From Variovorax sp. PBL-H6 (GTDB taxonomy: Bacteria; Pseudomonadota; Gammaproteobacteria; Burkholderiales; Burkholderiaceae_C): a DNA stretch of 64,000 nucleotides. Made by a program: the position numbers and the translations under genes. The notes beneath the pieces were generated by a model, which was given only the letters and a program-made list of their open reading frames with translations, was not told the origin of the DNA and ran no database searches. Location: assembly GCF_901827155.1 (NCBI RefSeq), contig NZ_LR594659.1, positions 1,178,001-1,242,000 of the forward strand, read 5' to 3'. Below are positions 35,051-43,088 of the stretch, piece by piece (positions within the stretch are counted from its first letter, which is position 1; each line of letters begins with the position of its first letter).

Positions 35051-35728
35051 ATGAACTCGCTCATCGACGAACTCATTTGCGAGCGCCGCACCAAGCGCGG
35101 CTTCCTCGAACGCCCGGTATCCATCGGGACAGTGAGGGACATCCTCTCTGTCGCAAAGTACGCGCCCAGCTCCAGCAATACGCAGCCGTGGCGCTGCTAC
35201 GTGGTCACGGGCGAGGCGCGCAATCGTGTGACCACGGCGGCCGTCGAGGCGTTCCGCGCCGGGCCCGAGAAACTCGCCCCCGAGTACCCCTTCTTCCCGC
35301 AGCCGCTGCCCGATCCCTACTCGTCGCGCTTCAACACCTTCCGCGGCCAGCTCGGCGACGCGCAGGGCGTGCACCGCAGCGACAAGGCGGGCCGCATGCG
35401 GGACGTGGAGCGGCAGTTCCTCTTCTTCGATGCGCCGGTCGGAATCATCTTCACGATGGACCGGCGCCTGGAATGGGCCAGCTTCATCTGCTACGGCTGC
35501 TTCCTGCAGAACATCATGCTCGCTGCCAAGGCACGGGACCTGGACACCTGCCCGCAGCAGATCTGGTCGCTGCAGTACCCGGTGCTTCGCGCCGAGCTCG
35601 GAATTCCCGAGGACGAGATGGTCGTCGCGGGAATGTCGCTCGGCTATGCGGACAACAGCATGCCGGAGAACCGCATGGCCCTGCACAAGCTGGAGGTCGA
35701 GGAGTTCACCACCTTCATCGCCGCCTGA
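35051..35728 (+). CDS. Nitroreductase family FMN oxidoreductase
   Basis: 225 residues. The FMN-binding N-terminus IDELICERRTKRGFLERPV is followed by AKYAPSSSNTQPWRCYVVTG and, near the C-terminus, MVVAGMSLGYADNSMPENR, characteristic of PnbA/NfsB-type nitroreductases. These reduce nitroaromatics to hydroxylamines, or quinones to hydroquinones, with NAD(P)H. It is first gene of the rightward arm of the hydroquinone cluster, so reduction of a nitroaromatic or quinone precursor is plausible. An AGACACTT/GGAGAC segment precedes the ATG as ribosome site. Confidence 0.9.
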   Translation: MNSLIDELICERRTKRGFLERPVSIGTVRDILSVAKYAPSSSNTQPWRCYVVTGEARNRVTTAAVEAFRAGPEKLAPEYPFFPQPLPDPYSSRFNTFRGQLGDAQGVHRSDKAGRMRDVERQFLFFDAPVGIIFTMDRRLEWASFICYGCFLQNIMLAAKARDLDTCPQQIWSLQYPVLRAELGIPEDEMVVAGMSLGYADNSMPENRMALHKLEVEEFTTFIAA

Positions 35729-35775
35729 ATGCATTCAGCGCTTCACCCACCCAAACCACTCAACAAGGAACCCGG

Positions 35776-36726
35776 ATGTCGATCATCAAAGGCTTTCATC
35801 ACCTGACCGCCTGCGTCAGCGGTGCGCAGGAGGACGTGGATTTCTACGTCAAGCTGCTCGGCCAGAGCCTGGTCAAGAAGACCGTGCTGCTGGACGGGGA
35901 AGACCCGATCTATCACCTCTACTACGGCAACCCGAAGGGCGATGCCGGAACGCTCGTCACGTCGTTTCCCTTCAGCCAGAAAGGCGTGAAGGGACGGCGC
36001 GGCTCGGGCCAGATCCGAGTCATCAACTACTCTGTGCCCGCGGGTTCGCTGGACTTCTGGCGCGAGCGCTTTGCGACCCATGGCATTGCCTTCGACAAGG
36101 AGGTGGTCGATCGTTTCGGGGAGCAGCGCCAGCGCTTTCATCACCCCTGCGGCATCGAGTTCGACCTGGTTGCGTCGGACCGCGATCAACGTTTGCCGTG
36201 CCTGGCCAATGACATTCCCGAAGCGTTCGCGATCCGTGGCGTGCACAGCATCACGCTGTCGTTGCGGGAGGTTGCCGAGTCCATCACCTTCATGCAGGAA
36301 GCCATCGACTTTCGTTATGCGGGCGAGGCGGGGCCTTACCACCGTTTCGAGACGCAGGGCGGCGCGCCCGGCACCATCGTCGAGTTTCTTCACGAGCCGG
36401 ATCGCCTGCAGGGATCGTCGATCTATGGCGAAGGCACCATCCACCATGTCGCCTTCGCGGTCGACAGCCAGGAGCAGCAGATGCAGATCAAGGACAAGCT
36501 GATGGGCATGGGCTACATCGACACCTCCGAGTCGGTCAACCGGAACTACTTCCGTTCGATGTATTTCAAGATGCCGGGCGGCGTGATCTTCGAGGCGGCC
36601 ACCACCGACATCGGGTTTGCCATCGACGAGGAGCCGGGTCACTTCGGCGAAGAGTTCCAGTTGCCGCCATGGCTTGAAGAGCGCAAGCAAGAACTGCTCG
36701 GCCGGCTGGAGCCCATCTCGGTATGA
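35776..36726 (+). CDS. PcpA/LinE-like (chloro)hydroquinone 1,2-dioxygenase, VOC family
   Basis: 316 residues with two vicinal-oxygen-chelate modules. Module 1 starts GFHHLTACVSGAQEDVDFYV and contains LGQSLVKKTVLLDGEDPIYH and GRRGSGQIRVINYSVP. Module 2 has IRGVHSITLSL, GEGTIHHVAFAVD and PGGVIFEAATTDIGF. His in the first module, His in TIHHVAF and Glu in GVIFEAA are the expected Fe(II) ligands of module pairs. Layout and motifs match LinE and PcpA, which open the ring of chlorohydroquinone between C1 and C2 to give acylchlorides/maleylacetate. It overlaps the next gene by 4 bp. Confidence 0.87.
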   Translation: MSIIKGFHHLTACVSGAQEDVDFYVKLLGQSLVKKTVLLDGEDPIYHLYYGNPKGDAGTLVTSFPFSQKGVKGRRGSGQIRVINYSVPAGSLDFWRERFATHGIAFDKEVVDRFGEQRQRFHHPCGIEFDLVASDRDQRLPCLANDIPEAFAIRGVHSITLSLREVAESITFMQEAIDFRYAGEAGPYHRFETQGGAPGTIVEFLHEPDRLQGSSIYGEGTIHHVAFAVDSQEQQMQIKDKLMGMGYIDTSESVNRNYFRSMYFKMPGGVIFEAATTDIGFAIDEEPGHFGEEFQLPPWLEERKQELLGRLEPISV

Positions 36727-37361
36727 ACGCGATCTTCAAACCCAAGGTCCTGGTCGCCTTCTACTCGCGCAACAGCTCGACGGAGCTGCTGGCCAGGGCG
36801 ATCGCCGAAGGCGCGGCAGGCGAGGGCGCCGAGGTGCGGCTGCGGCGGGCGCGCGAAGTGGTCAGTCCGGCCGTCATGCAGCAGTCGCCCGGCTGGACCG
36901 AGCGCGCGGAACAGATGAACGCACGGTACGAGGCGCCGACCGAAGCCGATGCCGAATGGGCCGATGCGATCGTGTTGGGCACGCCGACGCGCTTCGGCTC
37001 CATCTCTTCAGAGCTCAAGGTCTACATCGATGGGCTCGGGGGACTGTGGTTCCAGGGCAAGCTCAATGGGAAGGTGGGCTCGGCCTTCGGCGCGACCTCG
37101 TCGCTGCATGGCGGCAACGAGTCGACCTTGCTGTCGATGTACACGCCGATGGCACACCTGGGGCTGATCATTGTTCCGCTGGGCTATGCCGATGCCGCGA
37201 TGTTCAAGGCAGGCACGCCCTATGGCGCAACGCACGTCTCGAAGCTCGACACCGTCGAGCCCGATTCCGAGCACCTCGACGTGGCCCGCTTCCAGGGGCG
37301 GCGGGTCGCCACCGTCGCCAGGGCCTTGCGCGGCACGCCGAACGGCGTCACCGTCGCCTGA
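36723..37361 (+). CDS. NAD(P)H:quinone oxidoreductase, WrbA-like flavoprotein
   Basis: 212 residues. The flavodoxin-like FMN motif is VLVAFYSRNSSTELLARAIA. The WrbA-type insert has WADAIVLGTPTRFGSISSEL, then GKVGSAFGATSSLHGGNEST and IIVPLGYADAAMFKAGTPYG. It performs two-electron reduction of quinones to hydroquinones. Its ATG overlaps the ring-cleavage dioxygenase stop (ATGA), so the pair is coupled. A sensible role is to keep the aromatic intermediate in the hydroquinone form that the dioxygenase needs. Confidence 0.9.
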   Translation: MNAIFKPKVLVAFYSRNSSTELLARAIAEGAAGEGAEVRLRRAREVVSPAVMQQSPGWTERAEQMNARYEAPTEADAEWADAIVLGTPTRFGSISSELKVYIDGLGGLWFQGKLNGKVGSAFGATSSLHGGNESTLLSMYTPMAHLGLIIVPLGYADAAMFKAGTPYGATHVSKLDTVEPDSEHLDVARFQGRRVATVARALRGTPNGVTVA

Positions 37362-37370
37362 GAAGGCAGG

Positions 37371-37976
37371 TCATTCGCCGCTCAGCAGCGGAACCCACCC
37401 GGGCTGCTCGCTGACGCGGGCCGTCCACGCCTGGATGGCCGGGTAGCGGGCCATGTCGTAGCCGCCTTGCCCGGCAAGCGACACATAGCATGAGACTGCC
37501 AGGTCGGCGAGCGTGTAGCGCTCGCCGACCAACCAGGTGTGCTTGTCGAGCCAGTGCTCGAGTTTCGCGAGCGCGGCGTTGCCGTCCTTCTGGAAACGGG
37601 CGATCTCATCCGCCATCTCGGCCGCCAGGCCCCGCAGGTGATAGACGCGTGGTGTCGCGATCGGCTTTTGAAGATCCGCCTGCTCGAAAAACAACCAGCC
37701 CAGCATCTCCGCCCGCAGGAACAGGTCCTCGGGGATGAATCGGGTGCCCTCGGCCAGATAGAGCAGGATGGCTGCCGATTCGACCAGTGTGCGGCCGTCC
37801 TCCAGTTCGAGTGCCGGGACGCGCCCAAAGCGGCTCTTCTGCTGGAACGACGCATCGGCGGCTTCCCCTTTGGCGAGATCGAGCGTCACCCGCTCGATCG
37901 GAATTCCGAGCTGGTTCAGCAGGATGCGGACTTTCCAGCAGTTGCCGGAGAAGCGGCTGTCATAGAGGCGCAGCAT
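37371..37976 (-). CDS. Glutathione S-transferase
   Basis: 201 residues from the ATG at 37976, where the thioredoxin fold begins (MLRLYDSRFSGNCWKVRILL). The glutathione-site region FGRVPALELEDGRTLVESAA follows. The C-terminal helical domain ends with TWLVGERYTLADLAVSCYVS. It is convergent with the WrbA-like gene, 9 bp away. Ser or Cys of SGNCWKVR would contact glutathione. It may supply further glutathione chemistry for the neighbouring cluster but is on the opposite strand and could be independent. Confidence 0.88.
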   Translation of the reverse strand: MLRLYDSRFSGNCWKVRILLNQLGIPIERVTLDLAKGEAADASFQQKSRFGRVPALELEDGRTLVESAAILLYLAEGTRFIPEDLFLRAEMLGWLFFEQADLQKPIATPRVYHLRGLAAEMADEIARFQKDGNAALAKLEHWLDKHTWLVGERYTLADLAVSCYVSLAGQGGYDMARYPAIQAWTARVSEQPGWVPLLSGE

Positions 37977-38138
37977 GTGTGGACTCGCAGGGGCAGAGAT
38001 GGGAGCAAGGGGCTCCTTGCGGATCAATCTATGCTGATCGCGGTCGCGGCGCTCAGCTTGCAGGACCTCGGGTCAGGTCAGCATCCATTCAGGATCGAGC
38101 CCGACGGCCGTGAAGGGACGTGCGGGCAAGATTCTTCG

Positions 38139-38627
38139 TCAGGCCATCATTTGGTCGAGCGTCTTTCCCGCATCGAGCGCTTCTTTCAACCAGCGAGGCT
38201 TCGGGCCCATGCCGGACCATGTATGCCCGGCATCATCCTTATAGGCAATCTTCGCTTTGCGCTTCTTTGCCGCCTTGCGCTTGCCGCCTGCCGTTGCCGG
38301 TGAGGCGCCTTGTGTGGCGAATTCCTCGAGTGTCCTGCCGCCGTCGAGTGCAGTGCGCAGCCAGCCTGGCCGCTTCCCCATGCCTGACCAGGAATTGCCC
38401 TGGCCATCGCTGTATTTCGCCACGCGGACGGGGGCTGCCTTTTTCGCATTCCTCTTCGCGCCGTTGGTTGAAGCGCCAAAGCCCAGTTGCTCGGCGCTGA
38501 GCCCATAGTGCTCGATGGCGACCTTGATACGGGCGACGACTTCATCGATTTCTCGCACGCGAAGCTTTTCAGCCTGACGCTGGAGAGTCTCGATCTGCTT
38601 CTGAATCTGCTCGTAACTCTGAGTCAT
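38139..38627 (-). CDS. H-NS family nucleoid protein with two C-terminal DNA-binding domains
   Basis: 162 residues. Residues 1-45 form the coiled-coil oligomerisation region (QIQKQIETLQRQAEKLRVRE). Two H-NS DNA-binding modules follow: KYSDGQGNSWSGMGKRPGWL with LRTALDGGRTLEEF (about 70-104), and AYKDDAGHTWSGMGPKPRWL with LKEALDAGKTLDQM (about 128-161). They are joined by a linker rich in Lys and Ala. Most betaproteobacterial H-NS proteins have one such domain, so the duplication is notable. It probably silences AT-rich foreign DNA, of which the window has an example at 53.5-54.9 kb. An AT-rich tract upstream (38657-38675) may hold its promoter. Confidence 0.9.
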   Translation of the reverse strand: MTQSYEQIQKQIETLQRQAEKLRVREIDEVVARIKVAIEHYGLSAEQLGFGASTNGAKRNAKKAAPVRVAKYSDGQGNSWSGMGKRPGWLRTALDGGRTLEEFATQGASPATAGGKRKAAKKRKAKIAYKDDAGHTWSGMGPKPRWLKEALDAGKTLDQMMA

Positions 38628-38819
38628 TCGGTTTGAATTCCAGGATGTGAAGAAGACTCGACTTTAATCTTATTGGCGAGCCCTGCAAAACTGGTGTCCC
38701 GGAACGGTAATTCTGCGAGCGAATGCGCTTCGCAATTGCACTCCATTCGTGACGAGGCAATGGCGCTGGCAGCGCGGCCACTTACAGGCTGTCGATCATC
38801 CGTTGGCAACGCGACCATG

Positions 38820-39112
38820 CCGGGTTCGTCGAGCCCGATGGTCGAGTGCGTTAAGTTCGACTGCCGCGGCATGCACGCCGGCGCACCATTGGCGCAGGGC
38901 GGCCGCGAGTCGCGCTGCGTTCAGCATCAACGCACCCTCCAGAATGGACACTCGGCCGGAGCTGAGCGAAGCGCCGGCCATTTCCATCGAGGTGGCATAG
39001 CGCCCTACGAGCGTCCGCCATCGCCGCGGCGCTGCAGCTCGGGGTGGGCCATGCACAGGCCGTCGAGCATCTCGTCGACCTAATCTCCGGAGGCGTTGAG
39101 GATCTTCTTCAC
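38820..39112 (-). pseudogene. Decayed dihydroxyacetone kinase (DhaK-DhaL type)
   Basis: GTG at 39112 opens with the DhaK start (VKKILNASGD), is cut by an in-frame TAG, then continues VDEMLDGLCMAHPELQRRGD. Next, in another frame, comes RTLVGRYATSMEMAGASLS, which belongs near the end of DhaK, and then LAAALRQWCAGVHAAAVELN, typical of the DhaL start. Most of DhaK is thus deleted and the remainder frameshifted. It directly follows the Bug-family binding protein (5-bp gap), so it was probably the third gene of that operon. Not functional. No other gene is visible between here and the H-NS gene. Confidence 0.7.
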
Positions 39113-39116
39113 CGGT

Positions 39117-40097
39117 TCAGTCCGCCTTGAGCCGGCCGTCCTTGGTGGCCTGGGTGGCCAGCGCGTATTCGGCGTCGAGGATGCGCGCGAATTCCTGCGG
39201 CGTACCGGAGAAGGCGACGCTCCCGAGCTCCCGGGCGCTGTTGACCGTCTGCGGGTCCTTGACGGCCTGGGCGAGCGCGGCAGCGAGCTTGTCCTGCACA
39301 TCCTTCGGGGTTCCGCTAGGCGCCAGCACACCGACGTAGGTGGTGCCGTCGAGCTCGCCGAAACCCTGCTCGGCCACCGTCTGCACGCCGGGCAGCGAGG
39401 GGTCCTGCGCCGGGCCGAGGACGGCCAGCGCTTGCAGCGTGCCGGCCTTCACATGCTGGAGCGAGCTCGTGACCTGGTCGAAGTGCACGTCGACCTGGCC
39501 GCCGATCAGATCGACCAGCGCCGGGCCCGAACCCTTGTAGCTGACGACGGTGAACTTCGTCTTGAGCAGGCTCTCCAGCTGCAGCAGCGCAAGATGGTTC
39601 GGCGTGCCCGGCCCGGAGTGGGCGGCGATCAGCTTGCCGTCGCCCGAGCGTGCATAGGCGGCGAGTTCCTTGAAGTTCTTGAAGCGGGTCTCGTTCTTGC
39701 GCGACAGCAGCACCATCGAGCTCTTGTTCACGAGCCCGATCGGCGCGAAGCTCGACCGGCTGTAGCTGGTCTTGACCATCTCCGGGACAGTGACGATCAC
39801 GCCGGCCCCGCACAGCAGCAGCGTGTAGCCGTCGGCGGCGGCACGTGCGACCTGCATCGCGCCAATGGAGCCGCCCGCGCCGGCACGGTTGTCCACGATC
39901 ACCGACTGGCCCAGCACCTTGCCCAGGGCGACCGCCACCGTGCGCGCGACGATGTCGGTGTTGCCGCCCGGCGTGAAGGGCACGACGAGCGTGACCGGCT
40001 TGTTGGGGAATGCCTGCGCCCAGGCGCTCGTGCCCAGGAGGCTGCCGGCGGCAGTGACTGCGCCGAGGTTCAGCAGTTTGCGACGTTGAATGTTCAT
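39117..40097 (-). CDS. Bug/TctC family periplasmic substrate-binding protein
   Basis: 326 residues. The signal peptide has a basic N-terminus and hydrophobic core (LLNLGAVTAAGSLLGTSAWA) and is cleaved after AWA. The mature protein shows Bug features: PNKPVTLVVPFTPGGNTDIV, VIVDNRAGAGGSIGAMQVAR, GPGTPNHLALLQLESLLKTK and VQTVAEQGFGELDG. It binds carboxylates for a tripartite tricarboxylate (TctAB) importer, but no TctA/TctB lies nearby, which is usual for the expanded Bug family. It lies 46 bp downstream of a DapA-family aldolase, so the ligand may be that enzyme's substrate. Confidence 0.93.
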   Translation of the reverse strand: MNIQRRKLLNLGAVTAAGSLLGTSAWAQAFPNKPVTLVVPFTPGGNTDIVARTVAVALGKVLGQSVIVDNRAGAGGSIGAMQVARAAADGYTLLLCGAGVIVTVPEMVKTSYSRSSFAPIGLVNKSSMVLLSRKNETRFKNFKELAAYARSGDGKLIAAHSGPGTPNHLALLQLESLLKTKFTVVSYKGSGPALVDLIGGQVDVHFDQVTSSLQHVKAGTLQALAVLGPAQDPSLPGVQTVAEQGFGELDGTTYVGVLAPSGTPKDVQDKLAAALAQAVKDPQTVNSARELGSVAFSGTPQEFARILDAEYALATQATKDGRLKAD

Positions 40098-40143
40098 GAT
40101 TGCCTGTCTCCGATACCTGTGTCGAGGGGACCTGGTTTGCGCA

Positions 40144-41034
40144 TCAGTTGTCGAAACGCAGGACGTCGTCGAGCGCGCTCTTGATCTTTGCGAGCTGTGC
40201 CTCGCTCGTCGGCGGCATCGGCGCGCGCGGGAGGCCCGCGTTGCAGCCTTGCAGCGTGATGGAGGTCTTCAGGTTTGCAGGCAGGTTGTCGGCCACGACC
40301 GCGTTCCAGAACGCCAGCATCGACTTGTGCATCTCCAAAGCCTTGGCATGGTCGCCTGCCTGCACGGCGTTCCACAGCGCGACGCAGACGCCCGGCAGCG
40401 CGGCCGGGGTCGCAGCGATCGTGCCGTGCGCGCCCAGTGCAAACGACGAATACAGCAGCGCATCCACGGCGGAGAAGACCTTGCAGCCTTGGGGCACGCC
40501 CAGGAGCAGGTCGGCCATGAGCTTCAGGTCGCCCTGGCTCTGCTTGATGCCCTGCACGCCGGGCAGTTCCTTCATCAGCCGGATCATCTGCGCCGGGTTC
40601 AGGTAGTTCCAGGGCACGACGTTGTAGATGATGACCGGGATGTCCACGGCCTCCGTCAGCGCCTTGAAGTGCCGGAAGGTCGCGTCCTCGTCGGGCTTGA
40701 AGAGGTAGTGCACGGGCGTGACCTGCAGCGCCGCGACAGGCAGGTGCGAAATCGCCTTGGCACGGTTGATCGCATCGCGCGTGCTGTTGGAAATGATGCC
40801 GGCGACGACCGGCACGGCGCCCGCGACTTCCTCCCTGGTGATTTCCAGGAGCCGCTTGAACTCGTCGATCGTGAGCGTATGGCCTTCGCCGCTGCTGCCG
40901 CCGGGGCACAGTCCGTGCACCTTCTTGTCGAGGTTGAAGCGGATGACCTTGCGGAATGCGGCTTCATCGATGTCGCCGTCGGCGGTGAAGGGGGTGACGA
41001 GGGGCGGAATGACGCCCGAGAGATCAAGACCCAT
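40144..41034 (-). CDS. Dihydrodipicolinate synthase (DapA) family aldolase/lyase
   Basis: 296 residues forming a TIM barrel. GVIPPLVTPFTADGDIDEAA opens it, LCPGGSSGEGHTLTIDEFKR holds the pyruvate-binding motif, VTPVHYLFKPDEDATFRHF contains the catalytic Tyr region, and GIKQSQGDLKLMADLLLG carries the Schiff-base Lys. The context (Bug protein, decayed DhaKL, divergent GntR) points to sugar-acid catabolism such as a 2-keto-3-deoxy-acid aldolase rather than lysine synthesis. Confidence 0.88.
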   Translation of the reverse strand: MGLDLSGVIPPLVTPFTADGDIDEAAFRKVIRFNLDKKVHGLCPGGSSGEGHTLTIDEFKRLLEITREEVAGAVPVVAGIISNSTRDAINRAKAISHLPVAALQVTPVHYLFKPDEDATFRHFKALTEAVDIPVIIYNVVPWNYLNPAQMIRLMKELPGVQGIKQSQGDLKLMADLLLGVPQGCKVFSAVDALLYSSFALGAHGTIAATPAALPGVCVALWNAVQAGDHAKALEMHKSMLAFWNAVVADNLPANLKTSITLQGCNAGLPRAPMPPTSEAQLAKIKSALDDVLRFDN

Positions 41035-41128
41035 GAAAAGGCTCCAGGTTTGCGGTGGTGAAACGGCTCAGCGGTGCGGCAGCGATGCGCCGCGTGATGG
41101 TCCGTGCTTGCACCGGACTATAACCCGA

Positions 41129-41140
41129 CTAACATGTTAG
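41129..41140. promoter_or_regulatory. Palindromic GntR-type operator
   Basis: CTAACATGTTAG, a perfect 12-bp palindrome midway between the divergent DapA-family and GntR starts (41034 and 41213). A second related TAG/CTA-rich patch follows (GGTGCTAGTGATAACCCTAGG). Position and symmetry fit an autoregulatory FCD-GntR site. Confidence 0.55.
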
Positions 41141-41212
41141 AAAGGTGCTAGTGATAACCCTAGGTTGTCCATCAGCGCTTCCCTGAAACATGTTTGCCCG
41201 TACCATCCGGGC

Positions 41213-41944
41213 ATGAACACCTCCGCCATCGCGCCCTCCGAGTTGCAGAAAGCGTCTTCGCGCCGGGGCCCCGAACCCGAGCCGGTCACTCAGCGGAACC
41301 GGGCCTACCAGGGGTTTCGCCAGCAGATCATCGACGCGCGGATCCGGCCGGGGCAGTTCGTCTCGCAGCGCGAGCTGATGCAGCTGCTCGAAATGCCACT
41401 GGCCGCCGTGCGCGAGCTGGTGCCCAGGCTCGAGGCGGCCGGGCTCATCAAGGCGGTTCCCAAGCGGGGGTTGCAGATCGCCACGGTGGACATGAAACTG
41501 ATCCGCAACGCCTGGCAGGTCCGTGCGATGGTGGAGCGTGAAGCCGTCGTGCACTTCGCGCGCGTCGCCAGTGCCGAGACCATTGCGCGCCTCATTGCCG
41601 ACCATGAGGCCATCCTCGAGCGCGCACTGCAGCCTCGGCCGGACGATGCACTCGAGAAGGACGCGCAGGCGGTCGACTGGGGCCTGCACGACAGCATGGT
41701 CGACAGCATCGGCAACGAGATCCTGTCGGAGATCTATCGGGTCAACAGCCTGCACGTACGCTTGATCCGGTACGACGCGGATTCGATGCGCCCGGTGCAG
41801 GTCGTGCCTGCCATGCGCGAACACCTCGAGTTCCTTCGCGCCCTGGCCGACGGGGATGCCGAAGGCGCGCTCGAGCGCATGATGTCCCACATCGAGCAGT
41901 CCAAGCACCGGGTGCTCGGCGGCATGCTCCGCGTCGGGCAGTAG
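41213..41944 (+). CDS. GntR family (FCD) transcriptional regulator
   Basis: 243 residues. The winged helix is QQIIDARIRPGQFVSQRELM then PLAAVRELVPRLEAAGLIKA. The C-terminal FCD domain is all helical (VRAMVEREAVVHFARVA, GLHDSMVDSIGNEILSEIYR, REHLEFLRALADGDAEGALE). It is divergent from the DapA-family aldolase with a palindrome between, so it likely represses that operon. A 47-bp hairpin follows its stop. Confidence 0.9.
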   Translation: MNTSAIAPSELQKASSRRGPEPEPVTQRNRAYQGFRQQIIDARIRPGQFVSQRELMQLLEMPLAAVRELVPRLEAAGLIKAVPKRGLQIATVDMKLIRNAWQVRAMVEREAVVHFARVASAETIARLIADHEAILERALQPRPDDALEKDAQAVDWGLHDSMVDSIGNEILSEIYRVNSLHVRLIRYDADSMRPVQVVPAMREHLEFLRALADGDAEGALERMMSHIEQSKHRVLGGMLRVGQ

Positions 41945-41958
41945 CGCGCGGGCCCGGT

Positions 41959-42005
41959 GCGGGTTGCAGGATCGTTGCGCATGTTTGCACGATCCTGCAA
42001 CCCGC
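41959..42005. repeat. 17-bp perfect inverted repeat between GntR and AraC genes
   Basis: Arms 41959-41975 and 41989-42005 are perfectly complementary over 17 bp (GCGGGTTGCAGGATCGT) around a 13-base loop. No T-tract follows. It begins 15 bp after the GntR stop and ends 48 bp before the AraC start, so it may be a bidirectional stem terminator or a binding site for the AraC regulator. Confidence 0.75.
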
Positions 42006-42052
42006 AAGCCGCGGTCGAGACAAACGGCAGCGAGCTGCTTAAGCTTGCGCGC

Positions 42053-43021
42053 ATGCTGACATCCATCCAGAAAGCGCCGCACGAGGACCGCTCCTCGGAG
42101 CAGTTGCAGGTCACCGTCATGCGGGCCGAACTTGCTGCATTGATCGACCGGCTCGCCGGCGGTGCCGACGGCCTTCACGCGACCGCGGTCCCGCGCCTGT
42201 CGATTGCGCGTGCCACGCAATCGCAGCATCCGGTGCACGCGGTCTACGATCCGGCCTTCTGCGTGCTCGCGCAGGGCAGCAAGCGCGTGCTGCTGGCCGA
42301 CGAGGTCTATATCTACGACAGCGGCCAGTACCTCGTGGTCGCGCAGAACCTGCCCGTGTCGGGCCAGGTGATCGACGCGTCGCCCGATGCGCCGTATCTC
42401 GGCCTCAAGCTGAGCTTCGACGTGAAGGACATCGCTGCCGCGGCGCTGGAATTCAGCCTCGGCGAGGCTGCTCCCGCGCGCGCCTCGCCGCGTGGGATCT
42501 ACACCGGCGAGCTGTCCACGGCGGTGCTCGACCCGGTGCTGCGCCTGGTCAAGCTGCTGGCTTCGCCCGAGGACCTTCCTGCGCTGGCGCCGCTGGTCAT
42601 TCGCGAGATCCTGTACCGGCTGCTGAAGTCGCCCGATGGCTGGCGCCTGGCCCAGATGGCGATGGTGGACAGTCACAGCCAGCGCATCACCCAGGCCATC
42701 AGCGTGCTCTCGCGACGCTTCCAGGAGCCACTGCGCGTCGAGGCGCTCGCCGAAGAGGTTCACATGAGCGTGTCATCGCTGCACCACCACTTCAAGGCCG
42801 TCACTGCGATGAGCCCGCTGCAGTTCCAGAAGCAGCTGCGCCTGCAGGAGGCGCGCCGCATCATGTTCGGCGAGAACGTGGATGCCGCCACGGCCGGCCA
42901 CCGCGTGGGCTATGAAAGCCAGTCGCAGTTCAACCGGGAGTACAGCCGCTTCTTCGGCTCGCCGCCGGCACGGGACGTGAAGCGGCTGAGGGAGCTGCAG
43001 CTGGGGCGGGTGCACGGTTGA
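42053..43021 (+). CDS. AraC family transcriptional regulator
   Basis: 322 residues. The N-terminal AraC_N-type cupin domain has HPVHAVYDPAFCVLAQGSKR, YIYDSGQYLVVAQNLPVSGQ and FSLGEAAPARASPRGIYTG. The C-terminal pair of HTH motifs has FQEPLRVEALAEEVHMSVSS and RVGYESQSQFNREYSRFFG. The ATG at 42053 is chosen because upstream codons cross the inverted repeat. Members often control an adjacent short-chain reductase; none is adjacent here, so the target is unknown. Confidence 0.9.
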   Translation: MLTSIQKAPHEDRSSEQLQVTVMRAELAALIDRLAGGADGLHATAVPRLSIARATQSQHPVHAVYDPAFCVLAQGSKRVLLADEVYIYDSGQYLVVAQNLPVSGQVIDASPDAPYLGLKLSFDVKDIAAAALEFSLGEAAPARASPRGIYTGELSTAVLDPVLRLVKLLASPEDLPALAPLVIREILYRLLKSPDGWRLAQMAMVDSHSQRITQAISVLSRRFQEPLRVEALAEEVHMSVSSLHHHFKAVTAMSPLQFQKQLRLQEARRIMFGENVDAATAGHRVGYESQSQFNREYSRFFGSPPARDVKRLRELQLGRVHG

Positions 43022-43088
43022 CGGGCTGCACCCAGCGACGATTTGCATCCAGCCGAGCGAGCGCCGGGAACACGCATCGAAACCGCGC

